Shown here piece by piece: positions 48,152 through 57,174 of a stretch of 64,000 bases of DNA. This DNA comes from Deinococcus apachensis DSM 19763. Its GTDB lineage: Bacteria; Deinococcota; Deinococci; Deinococcales; Deinococcaceae. The stretch covers positions 1 through 64,000 of the forward strand of contig NZ_KB906402.1 in assembly GCF_000381345.1 (NCBI RefSeq), in the 5' to 3' direction. Positions within the stretch are counted from its first letter, which is position 1, and each line of letters opens with the position of its first letter. The position numbers and the translations under genes were made by a program. The notes below the pieces were generated by a model. It was not told the origin of the DNA and made no database searches. It saw only the letters and a program-made list of their open reading frames with translations.

Positions 48152-49279
48152 ATGACTGCCTCCAGCTTCACCCTGCTCGACCCCTTCCCCTGGTACGCCG
48201 ACATGCGGCGGGCTTCCCCCGTGGTCCGCGACCCCCGTTCCGGTATGTGGATGGTCTTCGACTACGCGGGGGTGCAGCGCACGCTCTCCGACTGGAAAGC
48301 CTTCTCCTCCGAACGGGGCCGACCGCGCGGCGAGAATGCCGAGAGTGCGCTGTCGTCGAGCATCATCTCCACCGACCCGCCCCGGCACCGCCAGCTGCGC
48401 GCCCTGGTCGAGCAGGCTTTTACCCCGCGGCAGGTCCGCGCCCTGGCCCCACGCATTGAGGAACTCGTCGACGAACTTCTCTCCCCGGTGGAGGCGTCCG
48501 GGCGGATGGATTTCGTCCTCGACTTCGCCTATCCCCTCCCGGTTATCGTGATCGCCGAAATTCTGGGCATCCCCGCTTCGGACCGCGACCGTTTCAAGCG
48601 CTGGTCGGACGCGGTGGTGACGGGCGACATGAGCGGCAGCCGCGAGATGGCCGCCTACTTCGGCCGCCTGATCGAGGAGCGCAGGCACGCGCCCGGCGAG
48701 GACCTGATCAGCGGGCTGATCGCCGCGCAGGTCGAGGGCGAGCACCTGAACACGCAGGAACTGCTGGGCTTCTGCATCCTGCTCCTGGTGGCGGGCAACG
48801 AGACCACGACCAACCTGCTCGCCAACACGGTGCTGTGCTGGCGGGACGCGCCGGAGGCATATGAACGGGTCCTCGCCGACCGGGAACTTCTGCCGGGCAC
48901 CATTGAGGAGTCGCTGCGCTTCCGCTCGCCCGTTCAGTCCATGTTCCGGGTGGCGGCCCAGGACGTGGAGCTGGGTGGGCAGCTCATCCCCGAGGGCAGC
49001 CCGGTCCTGGCCTGGATCGGCTCGGCCAACCGTGACGAGGCGCAGTTCCCGAACGCGGACCGCTTCGACCCCGCCCGCACGCCCAACCGGCACCTGGCCT
49101 TCGGGCACGGGGTGCATTTCTGCCTGGGCGCGCCGCTCGCCCGGCTGGAGGCGAGTATCGCCCTGAGGGCCGTGCTCGACCGTCTGCCTAACCTGCGCCT
49201 GGTGCCCGGCACGGTGCTCGACCCCATCCCCAGCCAGATCGTCTCGGGCGTGAAGCGGCTCCCGGTCCATTTCGGCTAG
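48152..49279 (+). CDS. Cytochrome P450
   Basis: This 375-residue soluble bacterial P450 has the I-helix AGNETTTN (near 215), the ExxR motif EESLR (near 252) and the heme-binding loop FGHGVHFCLGAP with Cys near 323. Thr in the I-helix suggests normal oxygen activation. ATG 48152 follows GAAAGGA. The substrate is unknown; in related bacteria P450s act on carotenoids and terpenes, but no redox partner or pathway gene is beside it. It is divergent from the recombinase. Confidence 0.92.
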   Translation: MTASSFTLLDPFPWYADMRRASPVVRDPRSGMWMVFDYAGVQRTLSDWKAFSSERGRPRGENAESALSSSIISTDPPRHRQLRALVEQAFTPRQVRALAPRIEELVDELLSPVEASGRMDFVLDFAYPLPVIVIAEILGIPASDRDRFKRWSDAVVTGDMSGSREMAAYFGRLIEERRHAPGEDLISGLIAAQVEGEHLNTQELLGFCILLLVAGNETTTNLLANTVLCWRDAPEAYERVLADRELLPGTIEESLRFRSPVQSMFRVAAQDVELGGQLIPEGSPVLAWIGSANRDEAQFPNADRFDPARTPNRHLAFGHGVHFCLGAPLARLEASIALRAVLDRLPNLRLVPGTVLDPIPSQIVSGVKRLPVHFG

Positions 49280-49303
49280 AACTTACGGCAGAGCTCAACA
49301 AGT

Positions 49304-49367
49304 TTGTCACCCTGAGCAACGCGAAGGGTCCGGCCTGGAGACGCTTCGCATTCGCTCAGCAGGACAA
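49304..49367. repeat. Imperfect palindromic intergenic element
   Basis: A left arm of TTGTCACCCTGAGC with CGAAGGGTC and a right arm of GACGCTTCGCATTCGCTCAG and GGACAA form a long imperfect inverted repeat. Elements of the pattern TGTCACCCTGAGC...GCTCAGxATGACA are widespread in bacteria, including this type of genome. It is between the P450 and dehydrogenase stops and could act as a shared terminator. Confidence 0.6.
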
Positions 49368-49384
49368 GGTATTTGCGCCCCGCC

Positions 49385-50431
49385 TCAGTCCCCGAAGCAG
49401 TCCACCACTGTCACGCCCGTGCCGGGGAAGTGGTCCATTCTCATCAGGGCGTCCGGGGCCTCGGTCAGGCTGATCCGCCGCCCGATGAGCCGCTGGGGCC
49501 GCAGCACTCCCCGCTCGATCATCCCCAGCATCTCCGGGTAGGCGTGCGCGGCCATTCCGTGGCTGCCGTAAATCTCCAGCTCCCGGGCGATCACCCGGTC
49601 CATCGGAATCGGGGGGTGGCGCTCCCCGGCGAGCAGCAGCCCCACCTGCACGTGCCGCCCCCGGGTCCGCAGGTTCGCCACGGAGTTGAAGCAGGTCTGG
49701 GGATGGCCCAGCGCGTCCAGCGACACGTGGGCGCCGCCCCCAGTCAGGTCCCGGATCGCCCCCGCCACGTCTGGGGTGGTACGCCCGTTGACGGTGAGGT
49801 CGGCCCCGAGGTCCCGGGCCAACTCCAGCTTCTCGTCGTCGATATCCACCGCGATCACCCCCGCCCCGAGCGCATGGGCGATCAGGACCGCCGAGAGACC
49901 CACCCCGCCGCAACCGTGAACCGCCACCCACTCCCCGGCCCGCACCCGCCCCTGCTGGACCACCGCCCGGAACGAGGTGGCGAAGCGGCACCCCAGGCTG
50001 GCCGCCGTCACGAAATCCAGGCTCTCCGGCAGCCGCACGAGGTTCCCTTCCGCGTGGTGCAGCGCGACGTACTCGGCAAAGGAGCCCCAGTGGGTGAAGC
50101 CGGGCTGAAACTGCCGCTCGCACACCTGCTGATTCCCCGACCGGCACTCCGGGCAGCGCCCGCAGCCCGAGACGAAGGGCACTGTTACCCGGTCGCCCAC
50201 CCGCCAGCCCCGGATGTCCCGGCCCACCGCGACAACCGTTCCGGCGAGTTCATGGCCGGGCACATGCGGCAGGGTGATGTCGGGGTCGTGGCCCATCCAG
50301 CCGTGCCAGTCGCTGCGGCAGACGCCGGTCGCGCCGACCTTCACGACCACGCCGTCCTCGGGGGGAGTGGGGTCGGGGACGGTCAGCACCTCGGGGCGGG
50401 TCTGGAACTCGCGGTACAGGGCGGCCTGCAT
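49385..50431 (-). CDS. Zinc-dependent alcohol dehydrogenase
   Basis: This 348-residue medium-chain dehydrogenase has the catalytic Zn Cys in [17 protein letters not shown], the GHE motif ([16 protein letters not shown]), the four-Cys structural zinc loop [15 protein letters not shown] and the Rossmann motif [10 protein letters not shown]. It should interconvert an alcohol and an aldehyde or ketone with NAD(P). ATG 50431 has TACAGT 6 nt upstream, so a leaderless start. The open frame further upstream (to 50704) reads through a tRNA-like piece and is not part of the protein. Confidence 0.9.
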   Translation of the reverse strand: MQAALYREFQTRPEVLTVPDPTPPEDGVVVKVGATGVCRSDWHGWMGHDPDITLPHVPGHELAGTVVAVGRDIRGWRVGDRVTVPFVSGCGRCPECRSGNQQVCERQFQPGFTHWGSFAEYVALHHAEGNLVRLPESLDFVTAASLGCRFATSFRAVVQQGRVRAGEWVAVHGCGGVGLSAVLIAHALGAGVIAVDIDDEKLELARDLGADLTVNGRTTPDVAGAIRDLTGGGAHVSLDALGHPQTCFNSVANLRTRGRHVQVGLLLAGERHPPIPMDRVIARELEIYGSHGMAAHAYPEMLGMIERGVLRPQRLIGRRISLTEAPDALMRMDHFPGTGVTVVDCFGD

Positions 50432-50437
50432 GAGCAG

Positions 50438-50443
50438 ACTGTA
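50438..50443 (-). promoter_or_regulatory. -10 box (TACAGT) of the dehydrogenase gene
   Basis: TACAGT on the minus strand is followed by CTGCTC and ATG at 50431. No ribosome site is present; leaderless start likely. Confidence 0.5.
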
Positions 50444-50657
50444 GCGGGTGGGGGAGGTGTGCTCCCGAGGACTCCTGTTCAGCCTCATGGCGCGTTCGTC
50501 CCCCGTATGGGCGGCCAACCCCCCTCGCAGGAAGGCCAGTGCGGCGAGAGGCCGGAAAGGTTCCCGCGCCCTGTCATGTTGTTGTACGAGGCGGCCCGCC
50601 ATACTCCTCCCCACAGCATCAAGGGAAGGCGTCCACCTGTTTACAACGGGCGCGCAA

Positions 50658-50703
<46 letters not shown>

Positions 50704-50822
50704 TGGTGTCAGAGGAGGGAGCCCCGCGCTCCCTTCACTGCTGGTGAAGCCCGGGCCAACCACGTTCGCTTGTGCCCAGGGAGGGGGTAAATGGGTGCTG
50801 TGGCCCGCCCGGGTCCGGCGCC

Positions 50823-51415
50823 CTAGGCGGTCCCCTTGCCCGGATTGGCGGACCGGGTCCCCGTCGGCCTCCCACCGCTCAGAACCTCGCGGGCCCGTTC
50901 AGCGGGGAGCGGGCGTCCGTGCAGCAACCCTTTGGTGCGCTCGCGGCCCAGGGCGTGCATGCTGCGGAGCTGGGCCGCCGTCTCCACACCCTCCCCGACC
51001 AGGTCGAGGCCCAGGGCGTGGCCGCCACCCGCTCGGCGCCGGGCACGTTCCCCAGGTCCCGCACGAAGACCCGGTCGATCTTCAAGCTGCTCACCGGCGG
51101 GCGCGGCAGGTGGGCGAGCGCCGGGTGCCCGGTCCCGAACAATCGCCGCGCTGAGCGCGCTCCCACCTCCAGCCGGGTCCCGGCCCGCCAGCACAGCGCC
51201 GCACCCAGCAGGAAAGCCGGGATGTAGAACGTCTCGCCGGGCCAGCGGCTCAAGGTGCCCGGGTGAGGCGGCCACAGCAGCCACGCGAGGTGCGCGAGGG
51301 CCATGAACAGGAGCGCGAGGACCAGCCTGGGGGTCGCGTTCCTGTCTTCATCCACATCCCTGGGCGCGAGCTTGGGCCGAGCCGTCTCACGCCGGGGCGG
51401 GCCTTCGGTGGACAA
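50823..51415 (-). pseudogene. Decayed membrane GGDEF/EAL-type protein gene
   Basis: From ATG 51415 the protein starts with a soluble N-terminus and two hydrophobic segments (LVLALLFMALAHLAWLLW, ETFYIPAFLLGAALCW). It then jumps directly to the tail of an EAL domain (VSSLKIDRVFVRDLG), and finally, in another frame, GLDLVGEGVETAAQLRSMHA and the end. The missing middle and the frame change near 51025-51035 show internal deletion and decay. The remnant supports a lost c-di-GMP enzyme next to the intact one at 51690. Confidence 0.65.
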
Positions 51416-51689
51416 GGGTTCCGGCGGGTCATTGGTTCGCTGCCAGCGGGCTCAACAGGGCCAGGAGGCAAACCTCCTCCCCCGTGCGGCCGGAGCAGCG
51501 TTCCGCCCCTTCACGGGGAGAGGCGGCTGGCGATGAAGACGTTCACCCCCGTTTATCTGAGCGGAGGTGTCCGCGCCCTCCCGCTCTGCCCGCGCGAAAC
51601 ACCTATTCGAAGTCTTAATTCTCTCTTTACTCGCGAATTCAGGCCCGTGAATCTGACGGGCATGTGAGGGAAATAACACATACTTGAGA

Positions 51690-53495
51690 ATGGACCCTAC
51701 GGTGGACCCTCACGAGGCGCAGCGGTTGGAGTGTCTCCACCGGTATCAGGTCCTCGACACCCCGCCTGAGGCCGAATTCGACCGCATCACCCGGTTCGTC
51801 AGGCACCTGCTGGAGGTCCCGGTCGTCATCATCAATTTCGTGGCCGTGCGGCGGGTCTGGCTCAAATCGAGCGTCGGCACGAATCTCCACGAGATGGACC
51901 GGGACAGCGTCTGCTGCGGGGAGACTGTTCAGCGGGACGACCCCTTCGTCGTCGAGGACCTGCACGCCGACCCCCGGTTCCAGAACGACCCGTTGGTGAA
52001 ATTTGCGGGGGGACGCTCGTACGCCGGTGCCCCCCTGATCACCCCGGACGGCTACAGGATCGGCACGCTCGCCGTGTACGACCACCGTCCCCGAGAGTTC
52101 ACGCTCGAGCAGCGGACCTTTCTCCGAGACCTCGCCGCCATCGTGATCGACACGCTGGAGCTGCGGCTGATGGTGCTGAGCTGGAAACAGGCCCAGCAGC
52201 GCAGCGAGTATCTGGCGCACCATGACGCCCTCACCGGCCTGCCCAACCGCCTGATGCTGCTCGACCGTGCCGAGCAGGCCCTGCGGCAGGCGGACCGGCG
52301 CGGCACCCCCGTGGGGATGCTGGTGCTCGACCTCGACGGCTTCAAGGTGATCAACGACTCCCTGGGTCATGCGGTGGGGGACGCGCTGCTGCAAGCGGTG
52401 GGGGAGCGGCTCTCGCACACCTTGCGGGCCGAGGACACGGTCGCGCGCTTCGGCGGGGACGAGTTCGTGGTGCTGCTGCCGGAGTTGCGTGGGACGCTCG
52501 ACGCGGCGAATGTGGCCCTCAAGCTTCAGGAAACGCTGCGGGCGCCCTTTGGGGTCCGGAATCACACCCTGGTCACGAATTGCAGCGTGGGCATCAGCCT
52601 CTACCCGGCGGACGGACGGGACGCCGAGACGCTGCTGCGGGCGGCGGACACCGCCATGTATCAGGCCAAGGCGGTCGGCAAGGGGCAGTGCTGTTTTTAC
52701 GAGGAGGAGATGACGCGCGCCGCCCAGGAGAAACTCCACCTGCGCGGCCGCCTGGCCCAGGCCCTGGAGCGGGGGGAATTCCGGCTGCACTACCAGCCGC
52801 AGGTGGACCTCGCCACCGGCCGGGTCGTGGGCCTGGAGGTGCTCCTGCGCTGGCCGCAGCCGGACGGGGGCTGGATTCCGCCGGGGCAGTTCATCCCGCT
52901 CGCCGAATCCAGCGGCCTGATCGTCCCGCTGGGGGCCTGGGTACTGCGGGAGGCCTGCGCGCAACTCGGGCGCTGGCGGGAGCAGGGCTGCCCGGAGGTG
53001 GACGTGTCAGTGAATGTCTCCGCCCGCCAGTGGGAGGACCCCAGCTTTCCCGAGCAGGTGCGGCGGGTGCTGGGCAGCGCCGGGCTGCCGCCCGAGCGGC
53101 TGGTGCTGGAGGTCACCGAGAGCGTGCTGTTCGCCAACCCGCAGGGCGCGCGCAGGCTGGCACTGGGCCTCGCGTCCCTGGGCGTGCGGGTGGCGGTGGA
53201 CGATTACGGTACCGGCTTCTCGAACCTCCGGCAGCTTCAACATCTGCCCATCGGCCAGCTCAAGCTCGACCGATCCTTCGTCCAGCCCCTGCCCGGCGAG
53301 GAAAAGGATCAGGCCCTCGTGCGCAGCGCGATTACGCTGGCCCAGGGCCTGAACGCGGCGGTGGTCGGGGAGGGCATCGAGACGGAGGCGCAACTCGCGG
53401 CCCTGCGGCGCCTGGGCTGCACGGTCGGCCAGGGATTCCTGCTGGGGCGCCCGGTGGGGGCGGAGAACTTCGAGGCGCGTTACCTCCGCCCCTGA
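51690..53495 (+). CDS. GAF-GGDEF-EAL protein
   Basis: This 601-residue soluble protein has a GAF domain (about 8-150), a GGDEF domain (about 175-330) with RFGGDEFVVLLPE and an upstream RAED inhibition site, and an EAL domain (about 350-595) in which the signature reads EVLLRW in place of EALLRW, with DDYGTGFSNL and GEGIETEAQL intact. Cyclase activity looks complete; phosphodiesterase activity is likely but the signature change is unusual. TTG 51684 is an alternative start. A 6-bp GCCCGT/ACGGGC hairpin lies 29 bp upstream (51643-51661). Confidence 0.88.
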   Translation: MDPTVDPHEAQRLECLHRYQVLDTPPEAEFDRITRFVRHLLEVPVVIINFVAVRRVWLKSSVGTNLHEMDRDSVCCGETVQRDDPFVVEDLHADPRFQNDPLVKFAGGRSYAGAPLITPDGYRIGTLAVYDHRPREFTLEQRTFLRDLAAIVIDTLELRLMVLSWKQAQQRSEYLAHHDALTGLPNRLMLLDRAEQALRQADRRGTPVGMLVLDLDGFKVINDSLGHAVGDALLQAVGERLSHTLRAEDTVARFGGDEFVVLLPELRGTLDAANVALKLQETLRAPFGVRNHTLVTNCSVGISLYPADGRDAETLLRAADTAMYQAKAVGKGQCCFYEEEMTRAAQEKLHLRGRLAQALERGEFRLHYQPQVDLATGRVVGLEVLLRWPQPDGGWIPPGQFIPLAESSGLIVPLGAWVLREACAQLGRWREQGCPEVDVSVNVSARQWEDPSFPEQVRRVLGSAGLPPERLVLEVTESVLFANPQGARRLALGLASLGVRVAVDDYGTGFSNLRQLQHLPIGQLKLDRSFVQPLPGEEKDQALVRSAITLAQGLNAAVVGEGIETEAQLAALRRLGCTVGQGFLLGRPVGAENFEARYLRP

Positions 53496-53509
53496 CGCCC
53501 CGCTTTTCC

Positions 53510-54427
53510 TCAGGGCAGCACGTTGCCCGCCGCGCGGTAGAGGGCGTACCACTCCTCGCGCGTCAGGTGAACCTCGCTCGCCCGGCAGCAGTCCCGCAGG
53601 CGCCCCACATTCATCGTGCCGATCACCGGCTGCATCCGCGCGGGGTGCCGCAGCAGCCAGGCAATCGCAATCGTCGTGTTGCTGACCCCGTAGCTCGCCG
53701 CGACCTCGTCGATCTTCGCGTTGAGTTCCGGGAACTTGGGGTTGTCGAGGAACACACCCTCAAAGAAGCCGTACTGAAAGGGCGACCACGGCTGGATGGT
53801 GATGTCGTGCAGGCGGCAGTAGTCGAGGATGTAGCCGTCGCGGTTGATCGCCGCCTCATTTTCCATGTTCACGTTGAAGCCGCTCGTGATCATGGTGGCG
53901 TTCGTGAGGCTCAGCTGAAGCTGGTTGGCGACGATGGGCTGCCGGACGTACTTCTTCAGCAGGTCGATCTGCCGCGGGTGCTGGTTGGAGACGCCGAAGT
54001 GGCGGACCCGGCCCGAGCGCTCCAGTTCGTCGAAGGCCTCCGCCACCTCCTCGGGCTCGACGAGCGTGTCGGGGCGGTGCAGCAGCAGGATGTCGAGGTA
54101 ATCGGTCCTCAGCCGCTGGAGAATCCCGTCAACTGACGCCAGGATGTGTTCCTTCGAGAAGTCGAACATGCCGGGCCGAATGCCGCACTTGGATTGCAGG
54201 ATGATCCCCTCCCGCACCGTGCCGTTCATGCCGATGGCATCCGCGAAGACCTCCTCGCACCGGCCCCCGCCGTAGATGTCGGCGTGGTCGAAGAAGGTGG
54301 CGCCCTCCTCGAGCGCGGCGTGGACAAAGCGTTCCGCCTCGGACCGGTCGAGCGAGTCCAGGCGCATGCACCCCACGGCGATGACGGGAACGTCCAGGGA
54401 GCTGGGGCCGAGCTTCAGGGTTCGCAT
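53510..54427 (-). CDS. Aldo/keto reductase
   Basis: This 305-residue NADPH-dependent aldo/keto reductase of the YdhF-like type has the catalytic Asp and Tyr in FDHADIYGGGRCEE, Lys in ILQSKCGIRPG and His in DILLLHRPDTL, with the NADPH site near PVIGTMNVGRLRDC. ATG 54427 has GGAGGT upstream. Substrate unknown, cytosolic. It lies alone between a GGDEF-EAL gene and a broken DinB-like gene. Confidence 0.9.
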   Translation of the reverse strand: MRTLKLGPSSLDVPVIAVGCMRLDSLDRSEAERFVHAALEEGATFFDHADIYGGGRCEEVFADAIGMNGTVREGIILQSKCGIRPGMFDFSKEHILASVDGILQRLRTDYLDILLLHRPDTLVEPEEVAEAFDELERSGRVRHFGVSNQHPRQIDLLKKYVRQPIVANQLQLSLTNATMITSGFNVNMENEAAINRDGYILDYCRLHDITIQPWSPFQYGFFEGVFLDNPKFPELNAKIDEVAASYGVSNTTIAIAWLLRHPARMQPVIGTMNVGRLRDCCRASEVHLTREEWYALYRAAGNVLP

Positions 54428-54564
54428 GATGGGTGACCTCCGGGGGGAGTGGGCGAGGATGAGGGACCTGCCCCGTGACTCTACCCGAGAAGGCCGGGTT
54501 CCCGTCCATGCCGAGCTGTACCGCAGAACTCCACCCTCGGCAGAAAATCCGCTGGCCTAGCCCG

Positions 54565-54950
54565 TCAACGCGCCGTCAGGAACACCAGGTCCAGCGAGGG
54601 GGTTGCTGCCCGAGCAGGCGGAGCCTCTGCACGATCTGGGCGGTGTGGCGCACCTCGTGCTGCATGACGTGCCAGATCACCTCGTCCGCCGAGAGGGTCT
54701 CCGGGCCGTCATCCGAGACCCTGATCCTGCGGCCCGACGAGGCGACTTCCATCAGCGCGGGCCAGCGGCGCAGCATGTCGGTCTCCATCGCGTCCCAGTA
54801 GGCGAGCAGTGAGTCCAACGACTCGTCCTCATGGTGCCAGTACTCGTCCGCCGAGGTAGGCTCCCCACCGAAGTTTTCCCAGACCGGGGACCGGCCGAGC
54901 AGGTCCAGGCGAAACCAGCCGTCTTCGACGACGGGGACGTGTGCGACCAA
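54565..54950 (-). pseudogene. DinB-fold gene, 5'-truncated and frameshifted
   Basis: From TTG 54950 the protein (AHVPVVEDGWFRLDLLG, WHHEDESLDSLLAYWDAME, SADEVIWHVMQHEVRHTAQI) matches the four-helix metal-binding DinB fold, with His residues in VMQHEVRHTAQ. A five-C run at 54598-54602 then shifts the frame; with one extra C it ends LDLVFLTAR at 54565. The first helix seems absent, and no good start codon or ribosome site precedes it. Probably non-functional if the sequence is right. Confidence 0.6.
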
Positions 54951-55027
54951 ATCTTTGATGCAGCGCCCCCTTGGTCGGAATCGGCGCCCGCGGGGCGTGG
55001 CACAGTGGGAAGGGGAGGGTGGAGCGA

Positions 55028-55651
55028 ATGTTTACACGGGATCAGCGTCCGGTGCCCAGGGAGGAGTCGCCCCCGGTGTTCCACCACACCAGCCGCCTGG
55101 AAGCCTTCAGTGACGGCGTGTTCGCCATCGCCATCACTCTGCTCATCCTCGAAATTCGGGTGCCTGAGGCGGGTGGTGGCGGTGGGGCGCAGTTGTGGGC
55201 CGCCCTGCTGGCGCGCTGGCTGTCGTACTTCGCGTTCGTGCTGGGCTTCGGGACCATCTTCGTCGCCTGGGTGGGTCACCACCTGCTGCTGCAAAACCTG
55301 CGTGCCGTGACCTGAGGCGTGGTGTTCGTGAACGGGCTCTTTCTCCTGACGATCACCTTCCTGCCCTTTCCCACCGCGCTGGTCGCCGCGCTCCTGGGCC
55401 AGTCCAGCGGGCCGGTGGCGGCGGCGGTCTATGCGGCCGTGAATTCCTTCGGCAGCCTGATGTTCCTGTGGTTGCAACGGGAGGTGCGCGTCGCCGGGGA
55501 GACGGCGAGCGCGGGGTTTCGGCTGCACACCCTCAAGGCCGGGCTGGGCGTGCTGATCTTCGCGGCGGCGGGGGCGCTGGCCTCCCTGTCGCCGGTGCTC
55601 TCCCTGCTGGTGGTCGCCGCCGTCTGGACGTGGTGGGCGCTCCCCGTGTGA
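55028..55651 (+). pseudogene. TMEM175-like channel gene with in-frame TGA
   Basis: From ATG 55028 the frame encodes the potassium-channel-like TMEM175 signature (RLEAFSDGVFAIAITLLIL) and two or three spans. TGA at 55313-55315 interrupts after RAVT. The same frame resumes with VVFVNGLFLLTITFLPFPTA and runs to TGA at 55649-55651. Without the stop it would be a 207-codon protein with six spans, the usual length. A change from CGA or TGG to TGA would explain it. Re-initiation at GTG 55319 or readthrough is possible but unproved. Confidence 0.65.
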
Positions 55652-55724
55652 GGCGGCCCGCCCTCAGGCTTTGCTCTCCACCCAGTCCAACGCTCTGGTG
55701 CCCCTCCCTCTAGGGATGTGCTGA

Positions 55725-55771
55725 CCCTCTCCCCCCGTGGGAGAGGGCCTGGCGCAGCCAGGGGTGAGGGG
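55725..55771. repeat. REP-like palindromic element
   Basis: CCCTCTCCC (55725-55733) pairs with GGGAGAGGG (55739-55747), followed by CCTGGCGCAGCCAGG and GGTGAGGGG. It is of the same kind as the elements at 44563 and 44689 and lies between the TMEM175-like and META-like genes. Confidence 0.6.
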
Positions 55772-55848
55772 ACACGCCACCGGCAACAGCGCCCCACCAG
55801 CGCAGCTTCCAGAGCTGGGGGGCAGTGGAGATCAACGCCTGGCCCGCC

Positions 55849-56256
55849 CTACCTGGGGCTGACCGGGGTGACGAAGCCGATGCGCGTCAGGACCAGCCGC
55901 GACGTGCCGGAGAACAGCACGAGGTGGTCGCGCGTCACGACGTAGCGCGTGGCTACGTTTAGCTCGCGCACCAGCGGCAGGTTCGCGGCGTACAGGCAGC
56001 GCTCGTTCGGCGCGGGCGGAAGCGAGGCCACGGCCATCCGCACCCGGTTGTCCCCGGCACTGAGGGTCCCCGCGAACTTCCCGCACCCGAACGAGCCGCG
56101 CAGCGAGGAGCCGCTGATGAACACTTCGACTCTGGGCGCCGGAGTGCCGTTCACGGGGGCGGTTTGCTCGACCGTCCAGATCCCGTTGAGCGCGGCGGGA
56201 ACCTCCGCCTGGGCGACGCTGACGCAGAGGGCCGTGAGGAGGGGTAGGACTCGCAT
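55849..56256 (-). CDS. Secreted META-like small protein
   Basis: This 135-residue protein begins with a signal peptide (MRVLPLLTALCVSVAQAEVP). The mature part (LNGIWTVEQTAPVNG, FGCGKFAGTLSAGDNRVRMA, LVLTRIGFVTPV) resembles the META/HslJ lipocalin-like fold, with one Cys in FGCGKF. Relatives are linked to stress or motility with no defined activity. ATG 56256 is chosen because the signal peptide begins there. Confidence 0.65.
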   Translation of the reverse strand: MRVLPLLTALCVSVAQAEVPAALNGIWTVEQTAPVNGTPAPRVEVFISGSSLRGSFGCGKFAGTLSAGDNRVRMAVASLPPAPNERCLYAANLPLVRELNVATRYVVTRDHLVLFSGTSRLVLTRIGFVTPVSPR

Positions 56257-56356
56257 GGCTGGAGTCTGCTCCCGCTCCGTGATACGCGGCTGATCGCAGG
56301 CCCGCCCTTTAAGCTGAAGGCCGAAGTCACCCCATTCGCAGGCCTCAGGAGGACGC

Positions 56357-56995
56357 ATGCGCGAGGACATCCAGCCAGGAGCAATCTTTCCCGACTACGA
56401 GCTCCCCGACCACACCGGGGTGAAGCGCAAGCTCTCCTTCCTGCAGGGCCGTGACCCCATGATCCTGATGCTGGGCCGGGGCGTGTACTGCCCCAAGGAC
56501 CGCCAGCAGCTCATGGAACTCGTCCGCTTCTCCGCCCAGTGTGATGTGGGCTTCACCCGCATCGTGACCATCACGGCCGAGAGCCTGATCCTCAGCAACG
56601 ACCTGCGGCTGGGGGTGGGCGCCCACTGGCCCTTCCTGCACGACCCGGAGCGCATCTTGCAGCAGGACCTGGGCATCCAGGAGTACACCGACCCGCACAA
56701 CAACCCGATGATCCCGCACACTTTCGTGCTGGAACCGGGGCTGAGGATCTACAAGATCTACAACGGGTACTGGTACTGGGGCCGGCCCTCGACGGCGGAG
56801 TTGCACCAGGATTTGCGGAGCATCACCCAGCGCATCCGGCCGGACTACCAGATCGACACGCCGGAGATGCGGGCGAAGTGGGAGCGGGGGGAGAAGGCGG
56901 AGTTCTACCCGTACGGCCAGAGCATGCGCCAGGTCTTCATTCGCATGGCTGGCGCCGTCGATCAGTTCGACGACCCGGACGCCGCGAAACGGTAG
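56357..56995 (+). CDS. Redoxin-fold (AhpC/TSA-like) protein
   Basis: This 212-residue thioredoxin-fold protein opens with IQPGAIFPDYELPDHTGVKR, as in peroxiredoxins. The active-site stretch LGRGVYCPKDRQQ has a single Cys (near 49) but lacks the PxxxTxxC pattern, so peroxidase activity is uncertain. The C-terminal half carries WYWGRPSTAEL and an EKAEFYPYGQ segment. ATG 56357 follows AGGAGG at 5 nt. It may instead act as a thiol or flavin-related redox protein. Confidence 0.8.
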   Translation: MREDIQPGAIFPDYELPDHTGVKRKLSFLQGRDPMILMLGRGVYCPKDRQQLMELVRFSAQCDVGFTRIVTITAESLILSNDLRLGVGAHWPFLHDPERILQQDLGIQEYTDPHNNPMIPHTFVLEPGLRIYKIYNGYWYWGRPSTAELHQDLRSITQRIRPDYQIDTPEMRAKWERGEKAEFYPYGQSMRQVFIRMAGAVDQFDDPDAAKR

Positions 56996-57073
56996 TCCAG
57001 ACGGGAAGGGGAGTGGGACGGCGGGCGGGAGACGCTGGCCGCTTTCGCCCAGCCGGGCGTCCCCCCGGCGCTA

Positions 57074-57087
57074 GAGTGCCAGCACTC
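57074..57087. promoter_or_regulatory. Palindrome before the SDR operon
   Basis: GAGTGC-CA-GCACTC is a 6-bp inverted repeat with a two-base centre, lying on a possible TAGAGT -10 box (57073-57078) 97 bp before the SDR start. A repressor site is possible. It is not the CIRCE layout, whose arms run in the opposite order with a longer spacer. Confidence 0.3.
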
Positions 57088-57174
57088 AAGGAGCGCGGCT
57101 GCGCCGCGGAGGGTGGGAGGCGCACGTCTTTCCCCCTGCCCGTTCATTCCTGCCAACTTTTCAAGGAGAACCTG

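Noticed and set aside
51643..51661. Hairpin in front of the GAF-GGDEF-EAL gene as a c-di-GMP riboswitch
   Set aside because: The conserved tetraloop-receptor and GEMM core sequence are absent; it is only a 6-bp hairpin.
57074..57087. CIRCE heat-shock operator
   Set aside because: The arms are GAGTGC then GCACTC with two bases between; CIRCE has GCACTC first and a nine-base spacer.
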